Shown piece after piece: positions 7,463 to 13,845 of a stretch of DNA of 16,200 nucleotides (within the stretch, counting starts at the first letter, position 1; the number at the start of each line of letters is the position of its first letter). The notes beneath the pieces were generated by a model that worked only from the letters and a program-made list of their open reading frames with translations, ran no database searches and was not told the origin of the DNA. Origin of the DNA: Caulobacteraceae bacterium (GTDB taxonomy: Bacteria > Pseudomonadota > Alphaproteobacteria > Caulobacterales > Caulobacteraceae); assembly GCA_947501315.1 (NCBI GenBank), contig CANMXH010000029.1:1-16200 (forward strand), written 5' to 3'. Both the position numbers and the translations under genes were made by a program.

Positions 7463-8002
7463 TTGTTTCATCCCGACACACAGTTCCTGATCGACCATTG
7501 GACCGCCCTGTCCCGTCAGGGCAGTGCGCGCGCAGGGATTCCGGATCGCGCCGCGCTGGAGCCGCACTTGCTGGGCACGCGTCTGCCGCGCGCCTTCATT
7601 GCCGGCCGGCGCGGAGAGGAGGCCGTCATCCGCCTTGCCGGCTCATGGATTGAGGATTTCCACGCTGAACCCCTGAAGGACCGCCCCCTGCTGTCCGTCT
7701 GGCGCACCGCCTCAAGGCCGCTGGTAGCCGCAGCCATGACCCAGACGGTCCGCGAGGCCCGCCCGGTTGTGATCGCCGCCCTGGCCGGTTTTCTTTCGGC
7801 GCAGATCGAGATTGCACTGGTCCCGTTGCGCGGTCCGTCGGGTGCCGTAGACCGTATTCTGGGCCTCTATGCGCCCACGGCCACCTTCAGCCTCACGTCC
7901 GACGAGCCCCGCCTGCTCACCGCCCGCGTCTCCATCGGTGTGGGCGAAGCGTCCCGCCCCGCCCTCGCGCTCGCCGCCGTAGGAGGCCGCCGGATCGCCT
8001 GA
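7463..8002 (+). CDS. PAS_5-family (DUF1457) PAS-domain protein
   Basis: A 179-residue single-domain protein. The opening MFHPDTQFLIDHWTAL is typical of the alphaproteobacterial PAS_5 family, and the pattern R-LAGSWIEDFHAEPLKDR followed by SVWR continues the PAS core; the late strands (QIEIALVPLRGPSGAVDRILGLYAP) complete it. No kinase, GGDEF or other output domain and no signal peptide are present, so it is a cytoplasmic sensor or adaptor. Caulobacter has single-domain PAS proteins that help position cell-cycle kinases (MopJ), but equating this gene with one of them would be a guess. The start is a TTG at 7463 with GGAGG eight bases upstream (7450-7454), and it reproduces the family's conserved N-terminus exactly. 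It is convergent with the carbonic-anhydrase-like gene, ten bases away. Confidence 0.78.
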   Translation: MFHPDTQFLIDHWTALSRQGSARAGIPDRAALEPHLLGTRLPRAFIAGRRGEEAVIRLAGSWIEDFHAEPLKDRPLLSVWRTASRPLVAAAMTQTVREARPVVIAALAGFLSAQIEIALVPLRGPSGAVDRILGLYAPTATFSLTSDEPRLLTARVSIGVGEASRPALALAAVGGRRIA

Positions 8003-8016
8003 ACCCTGCGGTTCAG
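7999..8016. repeat. hairpin carrying the stop codons of two convergent genes
   Basis: TGAACC (8000-8005) and GGTTCA (8010-8015) pair around CTGC, with C7999-G8016 adding a seventh pair. The plus-strand TGA (8000-8002) ends the PAS gene, and the minus-strand TGA (8015-8013) ends the carbonic-anhydrase-like gene, so each stop lies in one arm. No T-run follows on either strand, so any terminator effect would be weak. Confidence 0.5.
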
Positions 8017-8537
8017 CCCTTGAGATCCCGCGCATAGCGCCGCCAATTCTGCACATAGTGGGCGGCGGAGGCCTTGAGCGCCTCGATCTGGCCCGGCTCG
8101 AGTTCACGCACCACCTTGCCCGGCTGGCCCATGACGAGGGAGCCGTCGGGAATCACCTTTCCCTCAGTGATCAAGGTGTTGGCCCCGATCAGACAGTTCT
8201 TTCCGATCTTCGCCCGGCCCAGCACCACCGCGCCGATACCGATCAGGGTGTTGTCGCCGATCTCGCAGCTGTGGAGCATGACCATATGGCCGACAGTGAC
8301 GCCGTCGCCGATCGTCAGGGGCTCACCGGGGTCGGAATGCAACACGCTGCCGTCCTGGATATTGGTGTCCCGCCCGATGGTGATGGGGTCGTTGTCACCC
8401 CGCACCACCGCCCCGAACCAGACACTGGCGCCGGGTTTGAGAATCACGTCTCCTATCAGCGTTGCATTTGGTGCCAGCCAGTATTCGCCCTCGGGCGGAA
8501 GCTGCGGTTTCTTGTCTCCCAGACTGTAAACATTCAT
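8013..8537 (-). CDS. gamma-carbonic-anhydrase-family protein (left-handed beta-helix)
   Basis: A 174-residue cytoplasmic protein built of hexapeptide repeats (for example IGDGVTVGH, IGDNTLIGIGAVV, IGKNCLIGANTLI) that form a trimeric left-handed beta-helix. Residues matching the gamma-CA active site are all present: R46, D48, Q61 and the zinc-binding histidines H67, H84 and H89 (in VVRGD, NIQDGSVLH and GHMVMLH). This is the widespread YrdA/PaaY-type branch, in which carbonic anhydrase activity is often weak or unproven, so a role in CO2/bicarbonate chemistry or as a thioesterase-like accessory enzyme is possible. ATG 8537 begins MNVYSLGDKKPQLP; a TTG at 8558 would add seven residues. The ribosome binding site is weak. 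It is divergent from the phoH-side transcript. Confidence 0.88.
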   Translation of the reverse strand: MNVYSLGDKKPQLPPEGEYWLAPNATLIGDVILKPGASVWFGAVVRGDNDPITIGRDTNIQDGSVLHSDPGEPLTIGDGVTVGHMVMLHSCEIGDNTLIGIGAVVLGRAKIGKNCLIGANTLITEGKVIPDGSLVMGQPGKVVRELEPGQIEALKASAAHYVQNWRRYARDLKG

Positions 8538-8610
8538 CAGAATACCGCCATTTCTCAAAAAATCGAGGGCTTTAAGCTCTCGTAAACCACGTTAGGCTTA
8601 TAGTGTAGAC

Positions 8611-8818
8611 GCGATTCGGGGCCCTCGTTTCAGCCTCGGCTCAGTAGCCGGATCAAGCCCGGTCCGGTCAGACCTTGGGGATTGTGCGTGGTGCGCTCGG
8701 TTCGGCGGATGTTTCCGCTGGAAGTGGATCCTGTTTCCGACCCGGGCGGATGCGTTGCGTCCCCTTCTTTCCTCCCCACCCTCGTCCGAGGCGATGCTTT
8801 TCCGGCATCGCCTTTTTT
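8611..8818 (+). ncRNA. candidate structured non-coding RNA or attenuated leader, 6S-like in outline
   Basis: The 338-base gap between the divergent carbonic-anhydrase-like and phoH genes has no protein gene, yet ends in a strong plus-strand terminator, so a transcript starting inside the gap is implied. TATAGT at 8599-8604 could be a -10 element. The RNA can fold as one long arm. The apical stem is 8695-8705 with 8737-8747 (ten pairs, one mismatch), capped by TTCC/GGAA at 8713-8723. GGGGAT (8677-8682) pairs with GTCCCC (8759-8764). A large internal bubble includes a small hairpin (8648-8652 with 8663-8667). GCCTCGG (8633-8639) pairs with CCGAGGC (8786-8792) as a closing stem. One arm, a central bubble and about 200 nt resemble 6S RNA, and GGTGCGCTCGGTTCGG (8690-8705) recalls the 6S apical region. 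The assignment is tentative. The alternative is a phoH leader in which the closing stem and the terminator hairpin compete. Confidence 0.42.
8789..8818 (+). terminator. intrinsic terminator upstream of phoH
   Basis: AGGCGATGC (8789-8797) pairs perfectly with GCATCGCCT (8805-8813) around a seven-base loop, and a run of six T (8813-8818) follows. It lies 57 bases before the phoH ATG. No plus-strand protein gene ends nearby: the PAS gene stops about 790 bases upstream and a minus-strand gene lies between. It therefore ends a non-coding transcript or attenuates phoH. Confidence 0.85.
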
Positions 8819-8875
8819 CATGCCCTGCGTCGGCGCGTTTTCCGCGTCGTCGCCTTACATGCCCTGGAGGCTTCC

Positions 8876-9655
8876 ATGACCAAGCGTGCGGCCATCAAGC
8901 GTCAGACCCGCGAGACATCCCGTGAACACGGTGTGCTCGATACCCGTCAGTTCATGGAGGATTCCAAGGTACGCCGTCTTCCGACCCACGCCGGCTGGTC
9001 GCCCTATCCGTCGAACGACGACCGCGACCAGGCCTACCTCAAGACGCTGAAGCCCAAGTCGGAGGGCCAGGCCGAGATGATGGCGGCCATTGATCATCAC
9101 AATCTGGTCCTGGCCCTCGGGCCGGCAGGCACCGGAAAGACCTATCTCGCTGTGGCCAAGGCGGTTGAGGCCCTGGAGGCAGGCAAGATTGGCCGCATCG
9201 TCCTGTCACGCCCGGCGGTCGAGGCCGGCGAATCGATCGGCTTTCTGCCCGGCGACATGGAGGACAAGCTGGCTCCCTACCTGCGGCCCCTCTACGATGC
9301 CCTTTCCGACCGGCTGGGCATGAAACGGGTCAAGGCGCTGATGGCCGAGGGGCTGATCGAGATCGCCCCCATCGGCTACATGCGCGGCCGCACCCTGAAC
9401 AATGCCTTCATCGTCGTCGATGAGGCCCAGAACTGTACCTATGTGCAGCTCAAGATGCTGCTGACCCGGCTGGGCTGGCACTCGACCATGGTCGTCACCG
9501 GCGACCCGCAGCAGTCCGACCTGCTGCCGGGCATCTCAGGGCTGAGCGACATCGCCGAGCGACTGGCACCGGTGCCGAACATTGCTGTGGTCAAGCTGGC
9601 CGAGGGCGACATCGTCCGCCACCCGCTGGTCGCATCCATGATCGGCGTCCTCTGA
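8876..9655 (+). CDS. PhoH-family ATPase
   Basis: PhoH proteins are cytoplasmic P-loop ATPases of helicase-like fold, linked to RNA metabolism and, in some bacteria, phosphate stress; the exact role is poorly defined. The 259-residue product has Walker A GPAGTGKT (82-89), the PhoH signature SRPAVEAGESIGFLPGD (111-127), Walker B FIVVDEAQN (178-186) and the VVTGDPQQSDL motif (207-216). It is shorter than E. coli PhoH, lacks an N-terminal PIN domain and is not beside ybeY, so it is the short PhoH type rather than the ybeZ-like gene. ATG 8876 has GGAGG at 8866-8870; the in-frame extension to 8675 runs through the terminator hairpin and was rejected. The gene is monocistronic, with a terminator at each end. 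Confidence 0.9.
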   Translation: MTKRAAIKRQTRETSREHGVLDTRQFMEDSKVRRLPTHAGWSPYPSNDDRDQAYLKTLKPKSEGQAEMMAAIDHHNLVLALGPAGTGKTYLAVAKAVEALEAGKIGRIVLSRPAVEAGESIGFLPGDMEDKLAPYLRPLYDALSDRLGMKRVKALMAEGLIEIAPIGYMRGRTLNNAFIVVDEAQNCTYVQLKMLLTRLGWHSTMVVTGDPQQSDLLPGISGLSDIAERLAPVPNIAVVKLAEGDIVRHPLVASMIGVL

Positions 9656-9678
9656 CGCCAGCCGCTGTTCAACCGATC

Positions 9679-9711
9679 AGGCCGTCGCCGGAGCTCCGGC
9701 GACGGCCTTTT
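9679..9711 (+). terminator. intrinsic terminator of phoH
   Basis: A perfect 30-bp palindrome (arms 9679-9693 and 9694-9708) starts 23 bases after the phoH stop and runs into four T (9708-9711). Folding opens the central bases into a small loop. The stem is very GC-rich. It separates phoH from lspA. Confidence 0.88.
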
Positions 9712-9755
9712 CGCAGGCTGTGGGCAGACCTTCCATGACCTGACACGATTGTCCC

Positions 9756-9784
9756 TTCGCGCACGGCGCGCAGGCTGCTAACCG
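9756..9784 (+). promoter_or_regulatory. possible lspA promoter
   Basis: GCTAACCG (9777-9784) partly matches the Caulobacter housekeeping -10 consensus GCTANAWC. A weak -35-like TTCGCGC (9756-9762) lies 14 bases upstream. It falls between the phoH terminator and the lspA start (9812), where a promoter is expected. The match is imperfect in both boxes, so this is a placement guess. Confidence 0.25.
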
Positions 9785-9811
9785 AAACGCCTTCACTTTT
9801 CAGCGACCCGA

Positions 9812-10342
9812 ATGAAAATCCCCCGCATCGCCTACGCCGCCTACGGCTTCGCCCTGATCGTTATTCTGCTCGACCAGCTGACCAAGGCCTGGATCATGAG
9901 CGGGCTGGACCTGCGCGAAATTGGGCACATCCAGGTTCTGCCCCCCCTCTTCAACCTGACCTGGGTCGAGAACCGCGGCGTCAGCTTCGGCCTGTTCGGC
10001 GACGGCTCGGCGCGTTGGATGCTCAGCGCCTTCTCGATCGTGGTCGCCGGCGTACTTGGCTGGTGGGCGCTGAAGGCCGACCGTCGCCTGCTGATCTCCG
10101 CCATCGGCCTGATCATGGGCGGCGCGCTCGGCAATGTGATCGACCGCATTCGCTTCGGCTATGTCGTCGATTTTCTCGATGTATCCGGGCCTCATGTCTT
10201 CCTCGGGTCGATGAAGATCAATTTCCCATGGATCTTCAACATCGCGGACAGTGCGATCTGCATCGGCGTCGTCCTGTTGATCCTTGACAGTGTGCGCGCG
10301 GAGCAGGAGGCCAAGGTTGGCCTCGCCGCCGAAAAGTCGTAA
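9812..10342 (+). CDS. lspA: LspA, lipoprotein signal peptidase (signal peptidase II)
   Basis: LspA is the inner-membrane aspartyl protease that removes signal peptides from diacylglyceryl-modified prolipoproteins, the middle step of lipoprotein maturation. The 176-residue length is typical. Four membrane segments are visible (about 9-30, 67-85, 92-110 and 140-160). Family motifs are LDQLTK (20-25), NLTWVENRGVSFGL (48-61), GNVIDRIRFGYVVDF (107-121) and FNIADSAI (142-149); the catalytic aspartates should be D120 and D146. Start ATG 9812 lies just after an A-rich stretch with no strong Shine-Dalgarno sequence. It is not preceded by ileS, its common partner in many bacteria; instead it pairs with a downstream lipoprotein gene 64 bases away. 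Expected substrates encoded in this window are HfaB, the BamF-like protein and the lipoprotein at 12643-13104. Confidence 0.96.
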   Translation: MKIPRIAYAAYGFALIVILLDQLTKAWIMSGLDLREIGHIQVLPPLFNLTWVENRGVSFGLFGDGSARWMLSAFSIVVAGVLGWWALKADRRLLISAIGLIMGGALGNVIDRIRFGYVVDFLDVSGPHVFLGSMKINFPWIFNIADSAICIGVVLLILDSVRAEQEAKVGLAAEKS

Positions 10343-10406
10343 TCAGCCGCTTCCAGTAGGGTTTGTGCGCGCGCCCGTTCCTGCGCCCCGCTCCGAGACA
10401 TCAACC

Positions 10407-10970
10407 ATGCGTCTTCATTCCGTTGCCGTTCTGACCCTGACCGCGTCGCTCCTGGCCCTGGGCGCCTGCTCCAGTGTGCGCACGGGCGTCGGCCTGAACA
10501 GGATCACACCGGACGAGTTTCTGACCGTTTCGACCGCCCCCCTCACCGTTCCGCCGGAATACGGACTGCGTCCGCCGGCACCCGGTCAGCCGCGTCCGCA
10601 GGAGCTCGCGCCGGAATCCGCCGCCCGCCAGATCCTTCTGGGCCAGCGTCAGGCTGTGACCCGGTCGGAAGGCGAGCAGCAACTGGTGACCCTCGCCGGC
10701 GGCGATCGCGCCGATCCCCTCGCCCGCTATGTCGTGGACGATGAATTCGGCGACCTGGCCCACAAGGAAGAAGGCTGGGCCAACCGCATCATGTTCTGGC
10801 GTCGGGACGAGGCAGCGACCCAGACCCCGACCACACTTCAGACCTCTGAAGGTGCCGTCAGCGTCGACGCGGCGAGCGAATACGCCCGCTTACAGGCCCT
10901 GACGGGAGGCCGTGCCGGCATCTCCATCTCGGCGCGCCGCGATACAGGCTTCAAACTCCCCGGCCTGTAA
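10407..10970 (+). CDS. bamF: DUF3035/BamF-type outer-membrane lipoprotein
   Basis: BamF is an alphaproteobacterial lipoprotein subunit of the beta-barrel assembly machinery that folds outer-membrane proteins. The 187-residue product has a lipoprotein signal ending in the lipobox LALGAC (lipidated Cys 21), and then the DUF3035 hallmark PDEFLTVSTAPLTVPPEYGLRPPAPG (broken here as PDEFLTVSTAPL and PPEYGLRPPAPG). The remainder is soluble, with acidic and Gln-rich stretches and no further membrane segment. ATG 10407 was chosen because it yields the lipoprotein signal; the in-frame extension back to 10284 lies inside lspA and would spoil it. It is 64 bases behind lspA, probably in the same transcript, which ends at the terminator at 10993-11023. 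The family call is firm. The Bam role is taken from work on the family, so the gene name is a little less certain. Confidence 0.85.
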   Translation: MRLHSVAVLTLTASLLALGACSSVRTGVGLNRITPDEFLTVSTAPLTVPPEYGLRPPAPGQPRPQELAPESAARQILLGQRQAVTRSEGEQQLVTLAGGDRADPLARYVVDDEFGDLAHKEEGWANRIMFWRRDEAATQTPTTLQTSEGAVSVDAASEYARLQALTGGRAGISISARRDTGFKLPGL

Positions 10971-10992
10971 GTCACGGGGACATCCCCACGAG

Positions 10993-11023
10993 GGCCCGGC
11001 TGCGAAAGCAGCCGGGCCTTTTT
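10993..11023 (+). terminator. intrinsic terminator of lspA-bamF
   Basis: GGCCCGGCTGC (10993-11003) pairs perfectly with GCAGCCGGGCC (11008-11018) around a GAAA tetraloop, followed by five T (11019-11023). It lies 23 bases after the stop and directly before the end of the convergent transporter gene. There is no A-run on the left flank, so it works mainly on the plus strand. Confidence 0.93.
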
Positions 11024-11032
11024 GATGCGGGA

Positions 11033-11938
11033 TCACGCCTTGGCGGCACCCGCCCTCAGCCCTCGCTCGGCCAGGGCGACAATCGCGACCCCGCCCATGG
11101 TCACGGCGGCGCCGACCAGAATCTGCGGCGTCAGCACATCACCCATGAGGCCCCACCCGATCAGGATGGAGACCACCGGCGTGGCCAGCAGATAGGGTGT
11201 GACCCGACCCGCCTCGCGCTTTTGTACCAGCCAGAACAACAGGGTTGTCGCCAGCACCGAGGACACCAGCCCAGCCCAGAGCACACAGGCCCAGACAAGG
11301 GCATCGGCCTTCTGCACAGCTTCCCACTGCCCCTGCTCGAACAGGGCTGAGGCGAAGGCGAGAGACGGCAGGGCGACCAGCGACAACAGGCCCTGCATCT
11401 TCAACGGGGGTATCGAGGTCGTCCGCCTTGCCACGACGGTGGTCAGGGCCCAGGCGCAGGCTGCACCGATGCCGGCCAGAATACCCTTCCAGTCCTCGAT
11501 GGCATGGGGGTCCAGCGTCATCCAGGCGACCCCGAGGAAGGCCACGACCATGCCGGCCAGCGCGAACCGCGACAACCGCTCGCCCAGCATCAGGAAGGCG
11601 AACAGGGCCGTAAACGGAATCCAGAGCTGGGCCGCCACCGAGACCGGGCTGACGTCATGCGCCAGCCAGAAGGCCAGATAGATGAGGCCATAGTGGATCG
11701 GTCCACCAAGGCCGACGATGATCAGCAGGCTCTTCCAGTTCGGAAAGGGCGGACGCACGAAGGGGATCAGACAGGCCGCCGCAATGGCGAACCTCAAGGC
11801 CGCCATCAGCAGCGGCGGCAGGGTCTCGGTGCCGAATTTGGCCGCCGCATTATTGACCCCCCAGATCACCACCACCGCGATGATGGCCAGGATCTCCACG
11901 GGCGAGAGCGGGCTGTGCGGCTTGTCAGGGGTAATCAC
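11033..11938 (-). CDS. EamA/DMT-superfamily transporter
   Basis: A 301-residue inner-membrane protein of the drug/metabolite transporter superfamily, with about ten hydrophobic segments arranged as two EamA repeats (roughly residues 15-140 and 155-290). Typical features are the first helix EILAIIAVVVIWGVNNAAAKFG, FRPP-like loops (FVRPPFPNWK), FLMLGERLSRFALAGMVVAFLG at the end of repeat one and a matching GWGLMGDVLTPQILVGAAVTMGGVAIVAL in repeat two (each quoted in short parts here). Substrates of such proteins include amino acids, nucleosides and drugs and cannot be told from sequence. The start is unsure. GTG 11938 has GGGAGG directly abutting it, too close for normal initiation; GTG 11899 (VEILAII) is an alternative that would still keep all helices. 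The gene lies 77 bases downstream of ssb on the same strand. Confidence 0.88.
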   Translation of the reverse strand: MITPDKPHSPLSPVEILAIIAVVVIWGVNNAAAKFGTETLPPLLMAALRFAIAAACLIPFVRPPFPNWKSLLIIVGLGGPIHYGLIYLAFWLAHDVSPVSVAAQLWIPFTALFAFLMLGERLSRFALAGMVVAFLGVAWMTLDPHAIEDWKGILAGIGAACAWALTTVVARRTTSIPPLKMQGLLSLVALPSLAFASALFEQGQWEAVQKADALVWACVLWAGLVSSVLATTLLFWLVQKREAGRVTPYLLATPVVSILIGWGLMGDVLTPQILVGAAVTMGGVAIVALAERGLRAGAAKA

Positions 11939-12015
11939 CCTCCCGACTTAACGCGCGTGGTCGCCGCACGCGAGGAAGCACGGCGACACTTTGCATTTCT
12001 GACTGTGGCGCGCGC

Positions 12016-12492
12016 CTAGAAGGGGATGTCGTCGTTCAGGTCGTAGCTTTCCTTGGGACCGCTGGGCTTGTTGGCACCGCCGGTAGAGAAGCCCGAGGAA
12101 TAGTCGTCGTCGCCGCCGCGGGGCGCGCCGCCGCCGGCACCGTCACGGCCGCCCAGCATGGTCAGCTCGCCGCGGAATTTCTGCAGCACGATTTCGGTGG
12201 TGTATTTCTCGACCCCGGCCTGTTCGTATTTGCGGGTCTGCAACGAGCCCTCGATGTAAACCGTCGAGCCCTTCTTCAGATAGTTCTCGGCCACCTTGAC
12301 GATGTTCTCGTTGAAGATGACCACCCGGTGCCACTCGGTCTTTTCCTTGCGCTCGCCGGTGGACTTGTCTCGCCACTGTTCCGAGGTCGCGAGGGACAGG
12401 TTGGCCACCCGCTCGCCCGAGTTGAGCGTGCGGATCTCCGGGTCCTTGCCCAGGTTGCCGACCAGAATGACCTTGTTGACGCTGCCCGCCAT
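12016..12492 (-). CDS. ssb: single-stranded DNA-binding protein
   Basis: SSB coats single-stranded DNA during replication, recombination and repair and recruits partner enzymes through its acidic tail. The 158-residue product has the N-terminal OB fold (MAGSVNKVILVGNLGKDPE, then EWHRVVIFNENIVKVAENYLKKG in two short parts, and YIEGSLQTRKYE), a Gly/Asp-rich flexible linker (about 117-148), and the conserved partner-binding tip DLNDDIPF. Start ATG 12492 is preceded by AAGGAG at good spacing. An alphaproteobacterial SOS box lies upstream at 12620-12634, so damage-induced expression is likely. Confidence 0.97.
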   Translation of the reverse strand: MAGSVNKVILVGNLGKDPEIRTLNSGERVANLSLATSEQWRDKSTGERKEKTEWHRVVIFNENIVKVAENYLKKGSTVYIEGSLQTRKYEQAGVEKYTTEIVLQKFRGELTMLGGRDGAGGGAPRGGDDDYSSGFSTGGANKPSGPKESYDLNDDIPF

Positions 12493-12601
12493 CGCCGAGC
12501 TCCTTTTTCGTTCTGGCCCGCCGCGCTTCGCGCTGTTCGGAGCCGATTGCCTGTTGTCCGGGCCTAGCGCGCTTTCGACAGGCGCGCGCCCGCTTTGTGG
12601 C

Positions 12602-12617
12602 GCAATCCACAGATTGC
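12602..12617. repeat. short inverted repeat beside the SOS box
   Basis: GCAATC (12602-12607) and GATTGC (12612-12617) are perfect inverted repeats around CACA, two bases from the SOS box. It could be part of the ssb promoter/operator region or a transcript hairpin. Its meaning is not known. Confidence 0.4.
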
Positions 12618-12619
12618 TT

Positions 12620-12634
12620 GTTCCACGTTTGTTC
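12620..12634 (-). promoter_or_regulatory. LexA (SOS) box upstream of ssb
   Basis: GTTC-N7-GTTC, the direct-repeat LexA operator of alphaproteobacteria, is matched exactly: GTTC at 12620-12623 and 12631-12634, with seven bases between. It lies 128 bases upstream of the ssb start in the only spacer before that gene, just after the stop of the preceding lipoprotein gene. LexA would repress ssb until DNA damage. It implies a promoter for ssb near here, separate from the upstream gene pair. Confidence 0.75.
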
Positions 12635-12642
12635 TGTTTCGT

Positions 12643-13104
12643 CTAGGGCGCAGGTGGCGCGGTCGGGTCCGGCTCGCGGTTGGACGACACGGCGATCGGG
12701 GTGCCGTCGATGGCCCGCTGGATCGCACCGGGCATGGCCAGCCGACCGTCGCCGGTTCGGGCCATGGCATTGAACCGGCCACCCTCCAGCGTTCTCGAGA
12801 GCCAAACGCCCCCGCGGTCAATGAAGATGAACTGGCCCTGGTAGGAGCCCGTGATCTCCTGCCGCGATCCACCCATGCGCAGGAAGCGCAGGCGGACTTC
12901 TTCAAGCCGCGCAGCGCAGAACTCGATCTGCGGCTGGTTATCCGCCACCTTGTTGAACCTTGGCGGTTCACCCTCGGCACCGGTTTCGACGGCATAGCAG
13001 ACACCGCGGTCGAACGGTGCCTCCACGGCCTTTTCGCAGGCTGAGAGCGCCAGCGCGCCCGCGCCCATCACCATCACCATCACCATCAGTGCGGCGTGTT
13101 TCAT
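12643..13104 (-). CDS. small lipoprotein, unknown function
   Basis: I do not recognise this 153-residue protein. It has a lipoprotein signal: MKHAALMVMVMVMGAG, hydrophobic, ending in the lipobox ALSAC with the lipidated cysteine at residue 23. The residue after it is E24, not Asp, so outer-membrane sorting is likely if Lol rules hold. The mature part has two cysteines that could pair (in DRGVCYAVETG and IEFCAARLEEV), a beta-rich stretch (GSYQGQFIFIDRGGVWL, ARTGDGRLAMPG) and a disordered Pro-rich end. The start ATG overlaps the upstream gene's stop as TGATG, implying coupled translation and a joint role with it. The signal peptide contains a perfect ATGGTG hexamer repeat. Confidence 0.78.
   Translation of the reverse strand: MKHAALMVMVMVMGAGALALSACEKAVEAPFDRGVCYAVETGAEGEPPRFNKVADNQPQIEFCAARLEEVRLRFLRMGGSRQEITGSYQGQFIFIDRGGVWLSRTLEGGRFNAMARTGDGRLAMPGAIQRAIDGTPIAVSSNREPDPTAPPAP
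13066..13086 (-). repeat. three-and-a-half copies of an ATGGTG hexamer inside a signal peptide
   Basis: On the coding strand ATG and GTG codons alternate perfectly for seven codons (Met-Val-Met-Val-Met-Val-Met, residues 7-13 of the lipoprotein). Slippage would add or drop two residues in frame and change only the length of the hydrophobic core. Confidence 0.85.
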
Positions 13105-13769
13105 CAGCGTAGCCCCGGGAAAGTGCAGCTTCGATCCTGTTCGGCGAGCGTCCGGAACCGGCTGTTGTCGGACGATTGCTCGACCCGACGCGGCACAAGC
13201 CTGAGGGTGGTATCGCCCCAACGGCCATAGAGCGCCTCGCCGGGCCGCACACAGGTGCCCGAGTAAAGCGCCTGCACACAGGCATTCAGGCTCATACTGG
13301 ACGACAGTGACCGCCAGTCTGACCCGGTATGGCGCAGACAGGCAGAACCGGTTGCGGCCTGGACCGACGGCTCGACCGGTTCCTGGTCCGTGACCGGCGG
13401 CTGCTCCGCCTCGGTCAGTTCGATCGGCGGGGCAACAGGCGGCGGGGCGAAGGCGGCGGTCGGCGCAGCTGCAAGGGCTCCGGTCTCATCGATGCCGACG
13501 TCGAGAGCGTCCGTCGCCACCCCATTGCGCCGGGCGCAGTCCGACAGGGTCGCCAGGCCGATGTACTGACCATCAACGAAACAGCGCAATTCGCGCGTGG
13601 TGTTCAGTTCAGGCGCATCGGCGACATCGACGGTCAAACCGCCCTGGGCCGCAGGCGGGGGAGCCGGATTCCGTTCCCTGCCCGCATTGAAGATCAGGGC
13701 GATCACCACGGCCGCGACGACCGCCAGGCCGGCACCGATGGCGATGAGAACTCGATTGTCCTGGGGCAT
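13104..13769 (-). CDS. membrane-anchored periplasmic Cys-rich protein, unknown function
   Basis: A 221-residue protein I do not recognise. MPQDNR is followed by one transmembrane helix (about 7-27, VLIAIGAGLAVVAAVVIALIF), then NAGRERN, so the bulk is probably periplasmic. Two Cys-containing regions flank a Pro/Glu-rich linker (about 115-140). The first is LRCFVDGQYIGLATLSDCARRNG (about 62-84, quoted only for its two cysteines). The second spans roughly 142-221, with CLRHTGSDW, LNACVQALYSGTCV, GRWGDTTLRLVPRRV and a final DRSCTFPG. Six cysteines suggest disulfides. The SGTCVRPGEALYGRWGD stretch looks like a small beta domain. The ribosome binding site at ATG 13769 is weak. The stop overlaps the downstream lipoprotein start. 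It lies 76 bases downstream of the FlaEY-like gene on the same strand, so the three may form one transcript, but functional linkage to flagella is unproven. Confidence 0.72.
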   Translation of the reverse strand: MPQDNRVLIAIGAGLAVVAAVVIALIFNAGRERNPAPPPAAQGGLTVDVADAPELNTTRELRCFVDGQYIGLATLSDCARRNGVATDALDVGIDETGALAAAPTAAFAPPPVAPPIELTEAEQPPVTDQEPVEPSVQAATGSACLRHTGSDWRSLSSSMSLNACVQALYSGTCVRPGEALYGRWGDTTLRLVPRRVEQSSDNSRFRTLAEQDRSCTFPGLR

Positions 13770-13845
13770 GAAAGGCTCGCGGGGATGAGGCCTCCAATAA
13801 CCCTGCCCGGGGCTCCGGCGTCAACGTTCTTCGTCGCCCGGCGGC

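Noticed and set aside
8675..8875. N-terminal extension of PhoH to 8675
   Set aside because: It would read through the terminator hairpin and a Cys/Phe/Arg-rich stretch unlike PhoH; ATG 8876 has a good ribosome binding site.
13066..13086. CATCAC repeat that would read as a His-tag on the plus strand
   Set aside because: It is antisense to the lipoprotein signal peptide, in no real plus-strand gene, so it is not evidence of an engineered tag.
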